DNA of 64,000 nucleotides from Stenotrophomonas maltophilia (lineage in GTDB: Bacteria > Pseudomonadota > Gammaproteobacteria > Xanthomonadales > Xanthomonadaceae). The stretch lies in assembly GCF_039555535.1 (NCBI RefSeq), contig NZ_CP154630.1:881001-945000 (forward strand), in the 5' to 3' direction. Below are positions 1 through 9,334 of the stretch, one piece after another (the stretch's first letter is position 1; the number at the start of each line of letters is the position of its first letter). Position numbers and translations under genes: made by a program. The notes beneath the pieces are model-generated. The model had not been told where the DNA came from, made no database searches, and worked only from the letters and a program-made list of their open reading frames with translations.

Positions 1-2310
1 CACCCAGGTGTGGGTGCCATTGAGGATGAAGTCGCCGATGCCTGTCTGCACGCGGTAGCGCAGGCCGACATCAATGCCGGAGGTGGACTCGCGGGCAACG
101 TTGATCGGGGCCACGCGCACGCCATACAGGCGGCCGTCGCTGGTGCGGGTGATGCGGTCGAGTGCATCCACGCAGGTCGGCGAGTTGATGTCCGCGCTGC
201 CGAGCCGGCAGTTCGCTTCGTTGGCCAGGATGGTGCGCACATCCATGTCCTGCACCTGCTTGCGCATGTCGATGTCGAACCAGTCCACCGACAGGTCCAG
301 GCCGATCGCCGGCGACCAGACGAAGCCAGCGCTCCACGAGGTGCTGGTTTCCGGGTCGAGCTGGCGGTTGCCGGTGCGGCTGCGGATCAGGTTGCGCTCG
401 TAGTCGGAGCAGTCGCTGGCGCCGTCGGCACGGCAGCTGTACAGGTCCTCGGCAGTGGTCTCGTCGTTGCCGGGGCCGGCGAACACGTAGTGCAGGTCCG
501 GTGCGCGGAACGCCGTGCCATACGAACCACGTACCAGCAGGGTGTCGATCGGGCGCCATTCCAGGCCGCCGCTCCAGGTCGCCTTGCCGATGGTGTGGCC
601 CGAATAGCGATACTGGTCGTAACGGCCGGCCACGCTCAGGTTGACCGTCTCGTGCAGCGGCATGCGCAGCTCGGCGGCGGTCGCCCAGCGGTTGCGCGAG
701 CCCTGGCCGTCCGAGTCCTTCCAGCTGTAGTAGTAGTACTGGGTGGCCAGGGGATCGGGATTCAGCGCGTAGGCCTGCTGGCCCACTTCCACGGTCGCGG
801 CAAAACCGGCATCACCGCCCGGCAGGCCGAACAGCGACGAGTTGGTCAGGGTGAACGCTGCCGTCTCGGTGCGCGACTTCGGCGAATAGGTGGTGCGTGC
901 GGCAATCGAATCGTACTCGGCGCGGGTCAGCGGCCGGTACAGCCGCGACGGGTCTGCGTTGTAGATCGGGAAGCCGTCATCGTCCACGCCCAGCTGCGGG
1001 CCCAGGAAGAGGTCATTGGCCTTGGCGGCGATGATCTGCGCCCAGCTGATCCGTGACTGGTACTGCGAGTGGCTCAGTGCCGCTTCGTAGTCCCAGTTGC
1101 CAGTCAGGTTGCCCTTGAAGCCGGTGGTCACGCTGAAGGTCTTCTGCGTGCTGCGTACCATCGCATTGCGCAGGCCGCCCATCTCCTCGGGCGAGAACTG
1201 GCGCTGCCAGAACTCGATCTCGCCGGTGGCCTGGTTGTTGAAATAGCCCGACTCATCGCCGTTGGCATCCATCCGGCCCCACTTGGTGACATCGCGCATC
1301 AGCGACATCGTGTGGTAGCCCAGCTGCACGTCGGCAAACCACTGCTGGCCATTGTCGAAGTCGTAGCTCAGCGATGCGTAGCCGTTGGCTCCACGGCGCT
1401 TGCTGAGGATGGTGCCGTAGCCGATCGACGCGTCGCTGCCGCAGTAGTAACCGTACTTCGGACGGTAGGCGCGGTAGGTGCTGCCCTGGTTCTGCCCGGC
1501 CAGGGCTTCGCAGGTGGCGGCACCCGGGTCCAGGTAGTTGTCGTCGTAGTCGGTGCGCAGGTAAGCGCGGCGCGCGATGCGCGAGCCCTCGCTGGGGCCG
1601 TCCTGGGTCGAATCCTGGATGTCGCGCTCATAGGCCCACAGCGGGGTCTGCGACTGCAGCTCGACGCTGTACACGGCGTTGAAGTTGCCGCGGCTGAAGC
1701 CGCTGGCCAGGCTCATGTCGAACGACTCGCCACCGCCTTCGCTGGTGGTGCCCACGCGCATGTCGATGGTGGTGCCGTCGGCCTTCTTCTTCAGGATGAA
1801 GTTGACCACGCCGGCGATCGCGTCCGAGCCGTAGATGGCCGAGGCGCTGCCGGTCAGCACTTCGATGCGCTCGATCATGCCCAGCGGGATGTTGGAGACG
1901 TCGGTGAAGTTGCTGCGGCCCTTGAACGGCATCGGGAAGTCGGCGATGCGGCGGCCGTTGACCAGTACCAGTGTGTGGTTCGGGCCCAGGCCGCGCAGGT
2001 CCACCTGCTGGGCGCCCGGCGAGAAGTCGGCGCCACTGGAGGACTGCTGGCTCTGCGTCTCACCGCCGTTCTGGGTCATCGCGCGCAGCACGTCCGGCAC
2101 GGTGGTGAAGCCGCTGGAGCGGATCTGCTCGGCGCTGATCACCGTGATCGGGGCGGGGCCTTCCACCTGGGCACGCGGAATGCGCGAACCGGTGACCTGC
2201 ACCGCGTCCAGTTGTTGAACCGAAGAGGAAGCCGGAGCCTGGGCCGCCGCGGAAGCAGCCACGCCCATCAACGCCAGCTGGATCGACCACGCCATCGCCT
2301 TTCTACGCAT
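1..2310 (-). CDS. TonB-dependent outer membrane receptor, C-terminus outside window
   Basis: The reading frame is open for 770 codons from an ATG at 2310 to the left edge, so the end of the barrel is missing. The start encodes a signal peptide (MRRKAMAWSIQLALMGVA...AAQA), then a plug domain beginning near residue 35 (LDAVQVTGSRIPRAQ, then APITVISAEQI) with the typical plug motifs VDLRGLGPNHTLVLVNGRR and GSASAIYGSDAIAGVVNFIL. The rest is rich in aromatic beta strands, as in 22-strand barrels. Such receptors import ligands across the outer membrane using TonB/ExbBD energy. The substrate is not readable from sequence; the VTGSRIPR plug type is common among the many Xanthomonadaceae receptors, most of which do not take siderophores. 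It is divergent from an exported cyanophycinase-like peptidase, which suggests a peptide ligand (inference). The ribosome site is weak. Confidence 0.9.
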   Translation of the reverse strand, partial: MRRKAMAWSIQLALMGVAASAAAQAPASSSVQQLDAVQVTGSRIPRAQVEGPAPITVISAEQIRSSGFTTVPDVLRAMTQNGGETQSQQSSSGADFSPGAQQVDLRGLGPNHTLVLVNGRRIADFPMPFKGRSNFTDVSNIPLGMIERIEVLTGSASAIYGSDAIAGVVNFILKKKADGTTIDMRVGTTSEGGGESFDMSLASGFSRGNFNAVYSVELQSQTPLWAYERDIQDSTQDGPSEGSRIARRAYLRTDYDDNYLDPGAATCEALAGQNQGSTYRAYRPKYGYYCGSDASIGYGTILSKRRGANGYASLSYDFDNGQQWFADVQLGYHTMSLMRDVTKWGRMDANGDESGYFNNQATGEIEFWQRQFSPEEMGGLRNAMVRSTQKTFSVTTGFKGNLTGNWDYEAALSHSQYQSRISWAQIIAAKANDLFLGPQLGVDDDGFPIYNADPSRLYRPLTRAEYDSIAARTTYSPKSRTETAAFTLTNSSLFGLPGGDAGFAATVEVGQQAYALNPDPLATQYYYYSWKDSDGQGSRNRWATAAELRMPLHETVNLSVAGRYDQYRYSGHTIGKATWSGGLEWRPIDTLLVRGSYGTAFRAPDLHYVFAGPGNDETTAEDLYSCRADGASDCSDYERNLIRSRTGNRQLDPETSTSWSAGFVWSPAIGLDLSVDWFDIDMRKQVQDMDVRTILANEANCRLGSADINSPTCVDALDRITRTSDGRLYGVRVAPINVARESTSGIDVGLRYRVQTGIGDFILNGTHTWV

Positions 2311-2480
2311 GAGGAATTCTCGGAAATGAAGCCGGCCCGCAGAGGAGGGGCCATGTCCCCCATTCAGATTTCCGGAATGGGCGCGCGCATTTAACGCCTT
2401 TTTCATGTCCTTGACTACTGGGTCTCTATCTGGCAAAGAGTGAAAACGCTTGCAAGTCGATTTTGTTCAGGGAGATCAAG
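2311..2480. promoter_or_regulatory. Divergent intergenic region, receptor / S51 peptidase
   Basis: This 170-bp spacer must hold promoters for both the leftward receptor and the rightward peptidase. TTGACT at 2411-2416 could be a rightward -35, but no convincing -10 lies at 17 bp, so the assignment is tentative. GGAGA at 2471-2475 is a good ribosome site for the ATG at 2481. Confidence 0.35.
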
Positions 2481-3500
2481 ATGCGACGCCCCCATAGCCC
2501 CTTGCGCGGACGCTTCCTCTGGCTGGCACTGCTGGTTCTGGCGTGGCCCCTTGCGGCCCTTGCAGAGGATCTGCAGGGGCCTGGCTTTGCCTATTACGAA
2601 GTGGGTGACCTGGAGGCGCCGAGGCCCGGTCCGCGCGCACCGGCGATGATGCTGATGGGCGGTGGCGAATGGGTGCCCGAGGCCTTCCAATGGTGGCTCC
2701 GGCAGGCCGGCAACGGCCGCGTGCTGATCCTGCGCGCTTCCGGTGACGATGAGCTGCAGGACCGGCTCTATCGCGAGATCGGTGGGACCACCGCGGTGCA
2801 GACCCTGGTCTTCGACAGTCGCCGCGGTGCGGACGATCCTGCCGTGTTGCGCGTGGTTGCCGCGGCCGATGCCATCTTCATCGCCGGCGGTGACCAGTCA
2901 CGCTACATCCGTTTCTGGAAGGGCACCGCGCTCAACCGCGCGCTCAACGCACATGTGCGTGCAGGCAAGCCGATTGCCGGTACCAGCGCCGGACTGGCGA
3001 TCCTCGGTGGCTATGCCTACGGCGCGATGGATGGTGGCAGCATCACCTCGGCCGGAGCCCTGGCGGACCCGATGGGCAGCGCGGTGACCATGGACAGTGG
3101 CTTCCTGCAGATGCCCTACCTGCAGCGCGTAGTCACCGACACCCACTTCGACAAGCGCGACCGGCTCGGTCGCCTGATCGTGTTCGTGGCGCGCGCCGCA
3201 CAGGACAGTGGCGACCCCGATATCGTCGGCATCGGGGTCGACGAGGACACCGCTCTCTGCGTCGAACCGGATGGCCAGGCCCAGGTCTACAGTGCCGACG
3301 GCGAAGGCAAGGTCTGGGTGGTCAGCCCCGGGCGTGATGCGGACCGCCTGGTCGAAGGTGAGCCGTTGCGCTTCCATGCAGTGCCGGTGACGGTGGTCGC
3401 CAGCGGCAGCCGCATGCGCCTGGACGATTTCCAGGCCGAGGCCGATTACCAGGCCGTGGCCGACGTCAGCGACGGCGAGATTGAAGTCGTCCGTCAATAG
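2481..3500 (+). CDS. Exported cyanophycinase-like peptidase (S51 family)
   Basis: The protein has 339 residues. Residues 1-28 form a signal peptide (hydrophobic LWLALLVLAWPLAALA). The mature part has the S51 serine peptidase fold signature: FIAGGDQSRY near residues 133-142 and the nucleophile elbow AGTSAGLA, with Ser169 as the expected nucleophile. GTSAG is the form seen in cyanophycinases rather than the GWSAG form of dipeptidase E. Cyanophycinases cut multi-L-arginyl-poly-aspartate into beta-Asp-Arg dipeptides. The signal peptide points to a periplasmic or secreted enzyme, as for the extracellular CphE type. It lies 112 bp before an exported isoaspartyl peptidase that could finish the digestion. 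The ATG at 2481 was chosen over 2463 because GGAGA sits 5 nt upstream and it begins the signal peptide. Substrate not proven. Confidence 0.85.
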   Translation: MRRPHSPLRGRFLWLALLVLAWPLAALAEDLQGPGFAYYEVGDLEAPRPGPRAPAMMLMGGGEWVPEAFQWWLRQAGNGRVLILRASGDDELQDRLYREIGGTTAVQTLVFDSRRGADDPAVLRVVAAADAIFIAGGDQSRYIRFWKGTALNRALNAHVRAGKPIAGTSAGLAILGGYAYGAMDGGSITSAGALADPMGSAVTMDSGFLQMPYLQRVVTDTHFDKRDRLGRLIVFVARAAQDSGDPDIVGIGVDEDTALCVEPDGQAQVYSADGEGKVWVVSPGRDADRLVEGEPLRFHAVPVTVVASGSRMRLDDFQAEADYQAVADVSDGEIEVVRQ

Positions 3501-3505
3501 CCGCG

Positions 3506-3573
3506 GTAGCGCCGGGCCATGCCCGGCGGCCCTGCCGCGCTGTGCCTTCCGCCGGGCATGGCCCGGCGCTGCC
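3506..3573. repeat. SMAG-type stem-loop dimer (GCGCCGGGC class)
   Basis: GTAGCGCCGGGCCATGCCCG starts at 3506, six bases after the peptidase stop. An inverted partner ends in GGCATGGCCCGGCGC near 3570. Each half is a hairpin with a CAT loop, and the two halves also pair with each other. The form matches the GTAG-ended repeats described for S. maltophilia. Confidence 0.8.
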
Positions 3574-3612
3574 CGTGCATTCCAATCACTACACCTGCTG
3601 GAGACGTACCCG

Positions 3613-4629
3613 ATGAAACTGCGCCTGGCGCTGTCCGCGCTGCTGTTCCTGCCGTTGCTCGCCCAGGCCGCACCGGCCACCTCGCCGCTGCTGGTCATCC
3701 ATGGCGGCGCCGGCGTCGAGCGCAAGGACCTGTCACCGGCCGAAGAGAAGGCGGTACGTGAAGCGCTGCGGGCGGCGCTGCTGAAGGGGCATGCCGAACT
3801 GGCCGCGGGTCGCCCGGCGCTCGCTGCGGTCACCGCGGCGATCACCGTGCTGGAGGACGATCCCACCTTCAATGCCGGCAAGGGGGCGGTGTTCACCCAC
3901 GACGGCCGCAACGAGCTGGATGCGGCGGTGATGGATGGCGCCACCCAGGCCGCGGGTGCGGTGGCCGGCGTGCAGCGGGTGCGCAACCCGATCCTGCTGG
4001 CGCAGGCCGTGATGCAGAAATCCAGGCACGTGATGATGGTCGGGCAGGGCGCAGAGGCGTTCGCGGTGGAACAGGGCATCACCCTGGTTGATCCGGCGTA
4101 CTTCCGCACCGACAAGCGCTGGCAGCAGCTGCAGCGCGCGCTGAAGGAAGAGGCCAGCGGCCAGGCGCATGCCGACCTGGAGACCGCAAAGCACTTCGGT
4201 ACCGTGGGTGCGGTCGCATTGGACGCGCAGGGGCATCTCGCGGCGGGCACCTCCACCGGCGGCATGACCAACAAGCGGTATGGACGTGTGGGTGATTCGC
4301 CGATCATCGGCGCCGGTACCTGGGCTGACGCGCGCTGCGCGGTGTCTGGCACCGGCTGGGGCGAGTACTACATCCGCAGTGCTGCCGCGCACGAGATCTG
4401 CGCACGCATGCGTTACCAGGGGCAGAGCCCGGAGCAGGCCGGCAAGGGCGTGATCAACGAGACGATCCCGCAGATGGGCGGCGATGGTGGTGCGATCGTG
4501 CTCGCCGCAGACGGAAAAATGGCCACGCCGTTCAACACCCAGGGCATGTATCGGGGCTGGATCGGCGCCGACGGAGTTCCCCATGTCGCAATTTTCGCCA
4601 GCGAGACCCTGCCGGTCCCCGGTCAATAA
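3613..4629 (+). CDS. iaaA: Isoaspartyl peptidase / L-asparaginase (plant type), exported
   Basis: The protein has 338 residues with a signal peptide (residues 1-19, LALSALLFLPLLAQA). The mature chain is an N-terminal-nucleophile (Ntn) hydrolase of family T2: LLVIHGGAG at residues 26-34, NAGKGAVF near 87-94, and the autoprocessing site HFG-TVGAVALD with Thr197 as nucleophile of the beta subunit. GTSTGGMTNK and the late GDGGAI motif complete the family signature. These enzymes hydrolyse beta-aspartyl (isoaspartyl) dipeptides and asparagine. Following a cyanophycinase-like gene on the same strand, a role in cleaving beta-Asp-Arg dipeptides is plausible but inferred. The start at 3613 gives the full signal peptide; the longer frame from 3481 runs through the SMAG repeat and is discounted. 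Confidence 0.92.
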   Translation: MKLRLALSALLFLPLLAQAAPATSPLLVIHGGAGVERKDLSPAEEKAVREALRAALLKGHAELAAGRPALAAVTAAITVLEDDPTFNAGKGAVFTHDGRNELDAAVMDGATQAAGAVAGVQRVRNPILLAQAVMQKSRHVMMVGQGAEAFAVEQGITLVDPAYFRTDKRWQQLQRALKEEASGQAHADLETAKHFGTVGAVALDAQGHLAAGTSTGGMTNKRYGRVGDSPIIGAGTWADARCAVSGTGWGEYYIRSAAAHEICARMRYQGQSPEQAGKGVINETIPQMGGDGGAIVLAADGKMATPFNTQGMYRGWIGADGVPHVAIFASETLPVPGQ

Positions 4630-4681
4630 CCTTGCGTATCAATGGGTTTGCGACAACGTGTGAAAAAGATGGAAAAAAGCG

Positions 4682-4710
4682 TTGACAGCCCCCCGTCCCA
4701 TCAGCAGAAT
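4682..4710 (+). promoter_or_regulatory. Promoter of the tRNA-Tyr/Gly/Thr-tuf transcript
   Basis: TTGACA at 4682-4687 is a consensus -35. CAGAAT at 4705-4710 lies at 17-bp spacing. The element is about 55 bp before tRNA-Tyr. Confidence 0.7.
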
Positions 4711-4766
4711 AAGCGGCTCACCACCACACACCGCAACGCTTCGGCGGCAACGGAATGGGGTGGTAA

Positions 4767-4852
4767 GGAGGGATACCCAAGCGGCCAACGGGGGCAGACT
4801 GTAAATCTGCTGGCTTACGCCTTCGGTGGTTCGAATCCACCTCCCTCCACCA
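4767..4852 (+). tRNA. tRNA-Tyr (GTA)
   Basis: The 86-nt gene folds with acceptor arms GGAGGGA/TCCCTCC. Anticodon GTA is at 4801-4803 in the loop CTGTAAA. A long class II variable arm, the T loop GGTTCGAATCC and an encoded CCA end are present. It is the first gene of a tRNA-tuf transcript laid out like the tyrU-glyT-thrT-tufB block of E. coli. Confidence 0.97.
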
Positions 4853-4876
4853 GTTTCACGTTGTGACATTCCCGGC

Positions 4877-4950
<74 letters not shown>

Positions 4951-4999
4951 TTGAATGAACTTTGAATATTATCGAGTTCATGTCATAATGCAAAACTCG

Positions 5000-5075
<76 letters not shown>

Positions 5076-5116
5076 TCTTAAGCATCACCTCTCAGACGAA
5101 TTCGAGATAAGCAGCC

Positions 5117-6307
5117 ATGGCCAAGGGTAAGTTCGAGCGCACCAAGCCGCACGTCAATGTCGGCACCATCGGTCACGTCGACCACGGCAAGACCACGCTG
5201 ACCGCCGCACTGACCAAGATCGGTGCCGAGCGCTTCGGTGGCGAGTTCAAGGACTACTCCTCGATCGACGCCGCTCCGGAAGAAAAGGCTCGTGGCATCA
5301 CGATCTCGACCGCGCACGTCGAATACGAATCCCCGGTCCGTCACTACGCCCACGTCGATTGCCCGGGCCACGCTGACTACGTCAAGAACATGATCACCGG
5401 TGCCGCCCAGATGGACGGCGCGATCCTGGTGTGCTCGGCCGCTGACGGCCCGATGCCGCAGACCCGCGAGCACATCCTGCTGTCGCGTCAGGTCGGCGTG
5501 CCGTACATCGTCGTGTTCCTGAACAAGGCCGACATGGTTGACGACGCCGAGCTGCTCGAGCTGGTCGAGATGGAAGTGCGCGAGCTGCTGAGCAAGTACG
5601 ACTTCCCGGGCGACGACACCCCGATCATCGCTGGTTCGGCCCGTCTGGCGCTGGAAGGCGACCAGAGCGACATCGGCGTGCCGGCCATCCTGAAGCTGGT
5701 CGACGCCCTGGACAGCTGGATCCCGGAGCCGGAGCGTGCGATCGACAAGCCGTTCCTGATGCCGGTGGAAGACGTGTTCTCGATCTCGGGCCGCGGCACC
5801 GTGGTGACCGGTCGTATCGAGCGCGGCGTGATCAAGGTTGGCGACGAAATCGAAATCGTCGGCATCCGTCCGGTGCAGAAGACCACCGTGACCGGCGTTG
5901 AAATGTTCCGCAAGCTGCTGGACCAGGGTCAGGCAGGCGACAACGCTGGCCTGCTGCTGCGCGGCACCAAGCGTGACGACGTCGAGCGTGGCCAGGTTCT
6001 GGCCAAGCCGGGTTCGATCAAGCCGCACACCAAGTTCGAAGGCGAAGTCTACGTCCTGTCGAAGGACGAGGGCGGCCGTCACACCCCGTTCTTCAACGGC
6101 TACCGTCCGCAGTTCTACTTCCGCACCACCGACATCACCGGCGCAGCTGCGCTGCCGGAAGGCGTCGAAATGGTGATGCCGGGTGACAACGTCAAGATGG
6201 TCGTCACCCTGATCAATCCGGTGGCAATGGACGAAGGCCTGCGCTTCGCCATCCGCGAAGGCGGCCGTACCGTCGGCGCCGGCGTGGTCTCGAAGATCAT
6301 CGAGTAA
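5117..6307 (+). CDS. tuf: Elongation factor Tu, copy 1
   Basis: EF-Tu (396 aa) carries aminoacyl-tRNA to the ribosome A site as a GTP complex. G1 is GHVDHGKT (residues 19-26), G3 is DCPGHADY, G4 is NKAD, followed by the beta-barrel domains 2 and 3 ending VVSKIIE. The protein is identical to that of the second copy at 22608-23798. The nucleotide sequences differ at only six synonymous sites, all near the ends (5122, 5158, 5206, 5254, 6217, 6262). This copy sits in the tufB position: downstream of three tRNA genes and upstream of tRNA-Trp and secE-nusG. Regulation is probably from the tRNA promoter. Confidence 0.99.
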   Translation: MAKGKFERTKPHVNVGTIGHVDHGKTTLTAALTKIGAERFGGEFKDYSSIDAAPEEKARGITISTAHVEYESPVRHYAHVDCPGHADYVKNMITGAAQMDGAILVCSAADGPMPQTREHILLSRQVGVPYIVVFLNKADMVDDAELLELVEMEVRELLSKYDFPGDDTPIIAGSARLALEGDQSDIGVPAILKLVDALDSWIPEPERAIDKPFLMPVEDVFSISGRGTVVTGRIERGVIKVGDEIEIVGIRPVQKTTVTGVEMFRKLLDQGQAGDNAGLLLRGTKRDDVERGQVLAKPGSIKPHTKFEGEVYVLSKDEGGRHTPFFNGYRPQFYFRTTDITGAAALPEGVEMVMPGDNVKMVVTLINPVAMDEGLRFAIREGGRTVGAGVVSKIIE

Positions 6308-6410
6308 GCCTGCAGTACCGGTGGTTGCATAGCGCCGCCGGTTACGCGAATGGCGGGCCGGGAACCTCGGTCCGCCTTCGCCGTCTAAGGGAAGGCAAGT
6401 TTCAAAACGT

Positions 6411-6486
<76 letters not shown>

Positions 6487-6535
6487 TCTGCCCACCTTAT
6501 CCAGCGGCCTGGGCCGCTAAAGCAGACACAGCCTG

Positions 6536-6949
6536 ATGAATAGCAAGATCGAACACTCCAAGGACAACTCCGCCAACGGTGGGGATATCGTCAAGTATGT
6601 CGCCGCATCGCTGCTGGTGCTGGCCGGTCTGTTCGTCTGGTTCTGGTTCTCCGCCGACTCCGGTCGCGCAACCCAGCTGGGTGCGTGGGCGGGTCAGCTG
6701 CGTGCGTTGGCGGTCGTAGTCGGTCTGGTTGGCGGTATCGGCGTGTTCATGCTTACCGGCAAGGGGCGCGACACCCGCGAATTCCTCTCCGAGTCGCGCT
6801 TCGAACTGCGCAAGGTGGTCTGGCCGACGCGCCAGGAAGCCATCCGCATGACCTGGGTCGTGATGGTGGTGGTGACCATTCTCAGTCTGTTGCTGGGTGG
6901 GTTCGATTACGTCATTCAGTGGCTGGTTCAGTTGTTCCTGAGCCGCTAA
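6536..6949 (+). CDS. secE: Preprotein translocase subunit SecE
   Basis: The protein has 137 residues and three predicted membrane segments: about residues 22-40 ([18 protein letters not shown]), 60-80 ([19 protein letters not shown]) and 105-135 ([16 protein letters not shown] and following). Between the second and third lies the conserved cytosolic helix [17 protein letters not shown], the hallmark of SecE. It clamps SecY in the SecYEG channel of the inner membrane. Three segments match the E. coli type. It sits directly before nusG with 10 bp between, the usual arrangement, and 49 bp after tRNA-Trp. Confidence 0.97.
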   Translation: MNSKIEHSKDNSANGGDIVKYVAASLLVLAGLFVWFWFSADSGRATQLGAWAGQLRALAVVVGLVGGIGVFMLTGKGRDTREFLSESRFELRKVVWPTRQEAIRMTWVVMVVVTILSLLLGGFDYVIQWLVQLFLSR

Positions 6950-6959
6950 GGAGAATTGC

Positions 6960-7520
6960 ATGAAGCGTTGGTACGTCGTTCACGCCTATTCGGGCTTCGA
7001 GAAGTCGGTGGCGCAGGCTCTGCGCGATCGCATCGTCCGTGACGGCATGGAAGAGCGCTTCGGCGATGTCCTGGTCCCGACCGAAGAAGTGGTCGAGATG
7101 CGCGCTGGCCAGAAGCGCCGTTCCGAGCGCAAGTTCTTCCCGGGTTACGTGCTGGTCCAGATCGAGACCCACGAAGAAGCCGGTATTCCGCGCATCGACA
7201 ACGAAAGCTGGCACCTGGTCAAGGAAACCCCGCGCGTGATGGGCTTCATCGGCGGTACTGCCGACCGCCCGCTGCCGATCGCCGATTCCGAGGCCGAGGC
7301 CATCCTGAACCGTGTTCAGGAAGGTGTCGAGAAGCCGCGTCCGAAGGTGCTGTTCGAGCCGGGCCAGATGGTTCGTGTCACCGATGGCCCGTTCAACGAT
7401 TTCAACGGTGTCGTCGAAGAAGTCAACTACGAGAAGAGCCGTCTGCGCGTCTCGGTGCTGATCTTCGGCCGTGCCACCCCGGTCGAGCTCGAGTTCGGCC
7501 AGGTCGAAAAGGCCGTCTGA
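6960..7520 (+). CDS. nusG: Transcription termination/antitermination protein NusG
   Basis: The protein has 186 residues. The N-terminal NGN domain begins [18 protein letters not shown] and includes [13 protein letters not shown]. The C-terminal KOW domain (about 130-183) contains [25 protein letters not shown]. NusG binds the RNA polymerase clamp, lowers pausing, and links polymerase to Rho or ribosomal S10. An AAGGAG site ends 7 nt before the ATG. A SMAG dimer starts 9 bp after the stop, so the transcript may end or be processed there before rplK. Confidence 0.98.
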   Translation: MKRWYVVHAYSGFEKSVAQALRDRIVRDGMEERFGDVLVPTEEVVEMRAGQKRRSERKFFPGYVLVQIETHEEAGIPRIDNESWHLVKETPRVMGFIGGTADRPLPIADSEAEAILNRVQEGVEKPRPKVLFEPGQMVRVTDGPFNDFNGVVEEVNYEKSRLRVSVLIFGRATPVELEFGQVEKAV

Positions 7521-7528
7521 CCCGTCCT

Positions 7529-7595
7529 GTAGAGTCGAGCCATGCTCGACTCCAGGGTCTGGATGGTGTGGCAGTCGAGCATGGCTCGACTCTAC
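7529..7595. repeat. SMAG dimer (GTAGAGTCGAGC class)
   Basis: GTAGAGTCGAGCCATGCTCG at 7529 is mirrored by CGAGCATGGCTCGACTCTAC ending at 7595, so the whole 67 bp is a long inverted repeat around a spacer of about 20 bp. It separates nusG from the rplK transcript. Confidence 0.88.
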
Positions 7596-7818
7596 AAAGG
7601 GAGCCGGGCCTTGCCCGGTTTCTTCTGTTTACGTGCCGCTTCAGGCATGTGAAGGAAAAACCTGATATAGTGCGCGGCTCCCCGCTGGGAAGCCAGCAGG
7701 ACGAGGCCGCCGCAAGGTGGCCTTCAGCATGATTTCAAAACGCGATGCCGGGACGCGTGATTCCCGGTCCGATGGGGAGCCTGTTGTCGAAAGGCGCTAG
7801 CACCCGGAGAGCATACTC
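7596..7818 (+). promoter_or_regulatory. Leader region of rplKAJL with possible -10
   Basis: This spacer before rplK contains a good -10-like TATAGT at 7666-7671. TTCAGG at 7640-7645 is the nearest -35 candidate, but at 20-bp spacing. The long 5' leader fits the known L1 autoregulation of rplK-rplA mRNA. No other gene is visible here. Confidence 0.45.
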
Positions 7819-8247
7819 ATGGCAAAGAAAGTTGTCGGTTACATCAAGCTGCAGGTGAAGGCCGGTCAGGCCAATCCCTCGCCGCCGGTCGGTCCTGCGC
7901 TGGGTCAGCGCGGTCTGAACATCATGGAATTCTGCAAGGCGTTCAACGCTGCCACGCAGAAGCTCGAGCCGGGCCTGCCGGTTCCGGTGATCATCACGGC
8001 CTACTCGGACCGTACGTTCACCTTCATCACCAAGAGCACCCCGGCCACCACCCTGCTGAAGAAGGCCGCTGGCATCTCGTCGGGCTCCAAGCGCCCGAAC
8101 ACCGAGAAGGTCGGCAAGGTCACCCGTAAGCAGCTGGAAGAGATCGCCAAGGCGAAGGAACCGGATCTGACTGCCGCCGATCTGGACGCCGCCGTGCGTA
8201 CCATCGCTGGCTCTGCCCGTTCCATGGGCCTCGTGGTGGAGGGTTAA
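7819..8247 (+). CDS. rplK: 50S ribosomal protein L11
   Basis: L11 (142 aa) binds the GTPase-centre rRNA of 23S and is needed for elongation factor action and the stringent response. The N-terminal domain shows the proline-rich switch [20 protein letters not shown] at residues 20-39. The C-terminal RNA-binding domain contains [19 protein letters not shown] and ends [11 protein letters not shown]. The length equals that of E. coli. It is followed after 4 bp by rplA, the standard L11-L1 pair under L1 feedback control. Confidence 0.98.
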   Translation: MAKKVVGYIKLQVKAGQANPSPPVGPALGQRGLNIMEFCKAFNAATQKLEPGLPVPVIITAYSDRTFTFITKSTPATTLLKKAAGISSGSKRPNTEKVGKVTRKQLEEIAKAKEPDLTAADLDAAVRTIAGSARSMGLVVEG

Positions 8248-8251
8248 TAAG

Positions 8252-8950
8252 ATGGCACAGACCAAGCGTGAGAAGGCCATCAAGGCCGCCGTCGTTCCGG
8301 GCAAGGCATACGCCTTCGAGGACGCGATCAATATCCTGAAGAGCGCCACCAAGGCCAAGTTCGTCGAGTCGATCGACGTCGCTGTGCGCCTGGGCGTCGA
8401 TGCGAAGAAGTCCGACCAGCAGGTCCGTGGCTCCACCGTGCTGCCGGCCGGTACCGGCAAGTCGGTCCGCGTCGCCGTGTTCGCTCCGGCCGGTGCCAAG
8501 GCTGATGAAGCCCTGGCCGCTGGCGCCGAAGCCGTCGGTATGGATGATCTGGCCGAGAAGATGCAGGCCGGCGATCTGAACTACGACGTCGTCATCGCAA
8601 CCCCGGACGCCATGCGCGTCGTCGGTAAGCTGGGCACCGTGCTGGGCCCGCGCGGCCTGATGCCGAACCCGAAGGTCGGCACCGTTTCCCCGAACCCGGG
8701 TGAAGCCGTGAAGAACGCCAAGTCGGGTCAGGTCCGTTACCGCACCGACAAGGCCGGCATCATCCACTGCACCATCGGCAAGGCCGACTTCGCCGAAGAC
8801 GCGCTGAAGTCGAACCTGACCGCGCTGCTGCTGGACCTGATCAAGGCCAAGCCGGCTACCTCGAAGGGCACCTACCTGCAGAAGGTTTCGGTCAGCTCGA
8901 CGATGGGCCCGGGCGTCACCGTCGACCAGTCGTCGCTGACCCTGAAGTAA
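8252..8950 (+). CDS. rplA: 50S ribosomal protein L1
   Basis: L1 (232 aa) forms the mobile L1 stalk that guides deacylated tRNA from the E site, and represses translation of its own rplK-rplA mRNA. The L1 signature [14 protein letters not shown] lies near residues 130-143, and the C-terminus has [14 protein letters not shown]. It is translationally close to rplK (4-bp gap). A strong hairpin follows 11 bp after the stop, which may cut readthrough into rplJ. Confidence 0.98.
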   Translation: MAQTKREKAIKAAVVPGKAYAFEDAINILKSATKAKFVESIDVAVRLGVDAKKSDQQVRGSTVLPAGTGKSVRVAVFAPAGAKADEALAAGAEAVGMDDLAEKMQAGDLNYDVVIATPDAMRVVGKLGTVLGPRGLMPNPKVGTVSPNPGEAVKNAKSGQVRYRTDKAGIIHCTIGKADFAEDALKSNLTALLLDLIKAKPATSKGTYLQKVSVSSTMGPGVTVDQSSLTLK

Positions 8951-9334
8951 TTGTTTGAAGCGGTCACGGCGCCCCTGGTGCCGTGACCGTGACATTTGAA
9001 GGCATCGCTGGCAGTGCATCGCCCGCGGTAGCCGTCAAAGACCGCAGGCGCGGTCGTGGCACTACCGGCGACGGGCACGGAAGCTCGATCTGGCAAGGAG
9101 TCGCCGCCGGAGCCGTCACGAACGCTTAATCGATTCCCCGGAATCAACCTGCGTAGATGGTGCCCTTCTGGAGTTTTTCTGGTTCACGCATGTCTGGGAT
9201 TTCCCTGATTGCCTCCAGGTCTGGAACGGCCCACCCCCCGGAACATCATCCCGATGTTCCCGGCGTCCAGGACGGATGCCGCACAGGACCGCACACGGCA
9301 GGAGCCGTAAGCGGAGTTCAATAGGAGGAGTGCA
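8951..9334 (+). promoter_or_regulatory. rplJL leader (L10-L12 regulatory region)
   Basis: The 384-bp gap before rplJ has no gene. A 12-bp stem, GGTCACGGCGCC with GGTGCCGTGACC, spans 8962-8988. A second hairpin, GGAACATC with GATGTTCC, spans 9240-9260. In proteobacteria the leader of rplJ binds the L10-(L12)4 complex and represses translation; position and structure fit that role, but the binding motif was not identified. AGGAGGAG at 9322-9329 is a strong ribosome site for rplJ. Confidence 0.6.

Noticed and set aside
1..2310. Assignment of the first receptor to iron-siderophore uptake
   Set aside because: No siderophore gene, Fur-type box or iron-specific plug motif could be recognised; only the general TonB receptor class is supported.
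10..2394. Two plus-strand frames at 10-1056 and 1069-2394
   Set aside because: They are antisense to the TonB-dependent receptor, whose plug and barrel motifs are clear on the minus strand.
4642..4866. Short frames over the tRNA-Tyr promoter and gene
   Set aside because: They overlap the promoter and a well-formed tRNA on both strands and have no ribosome site.
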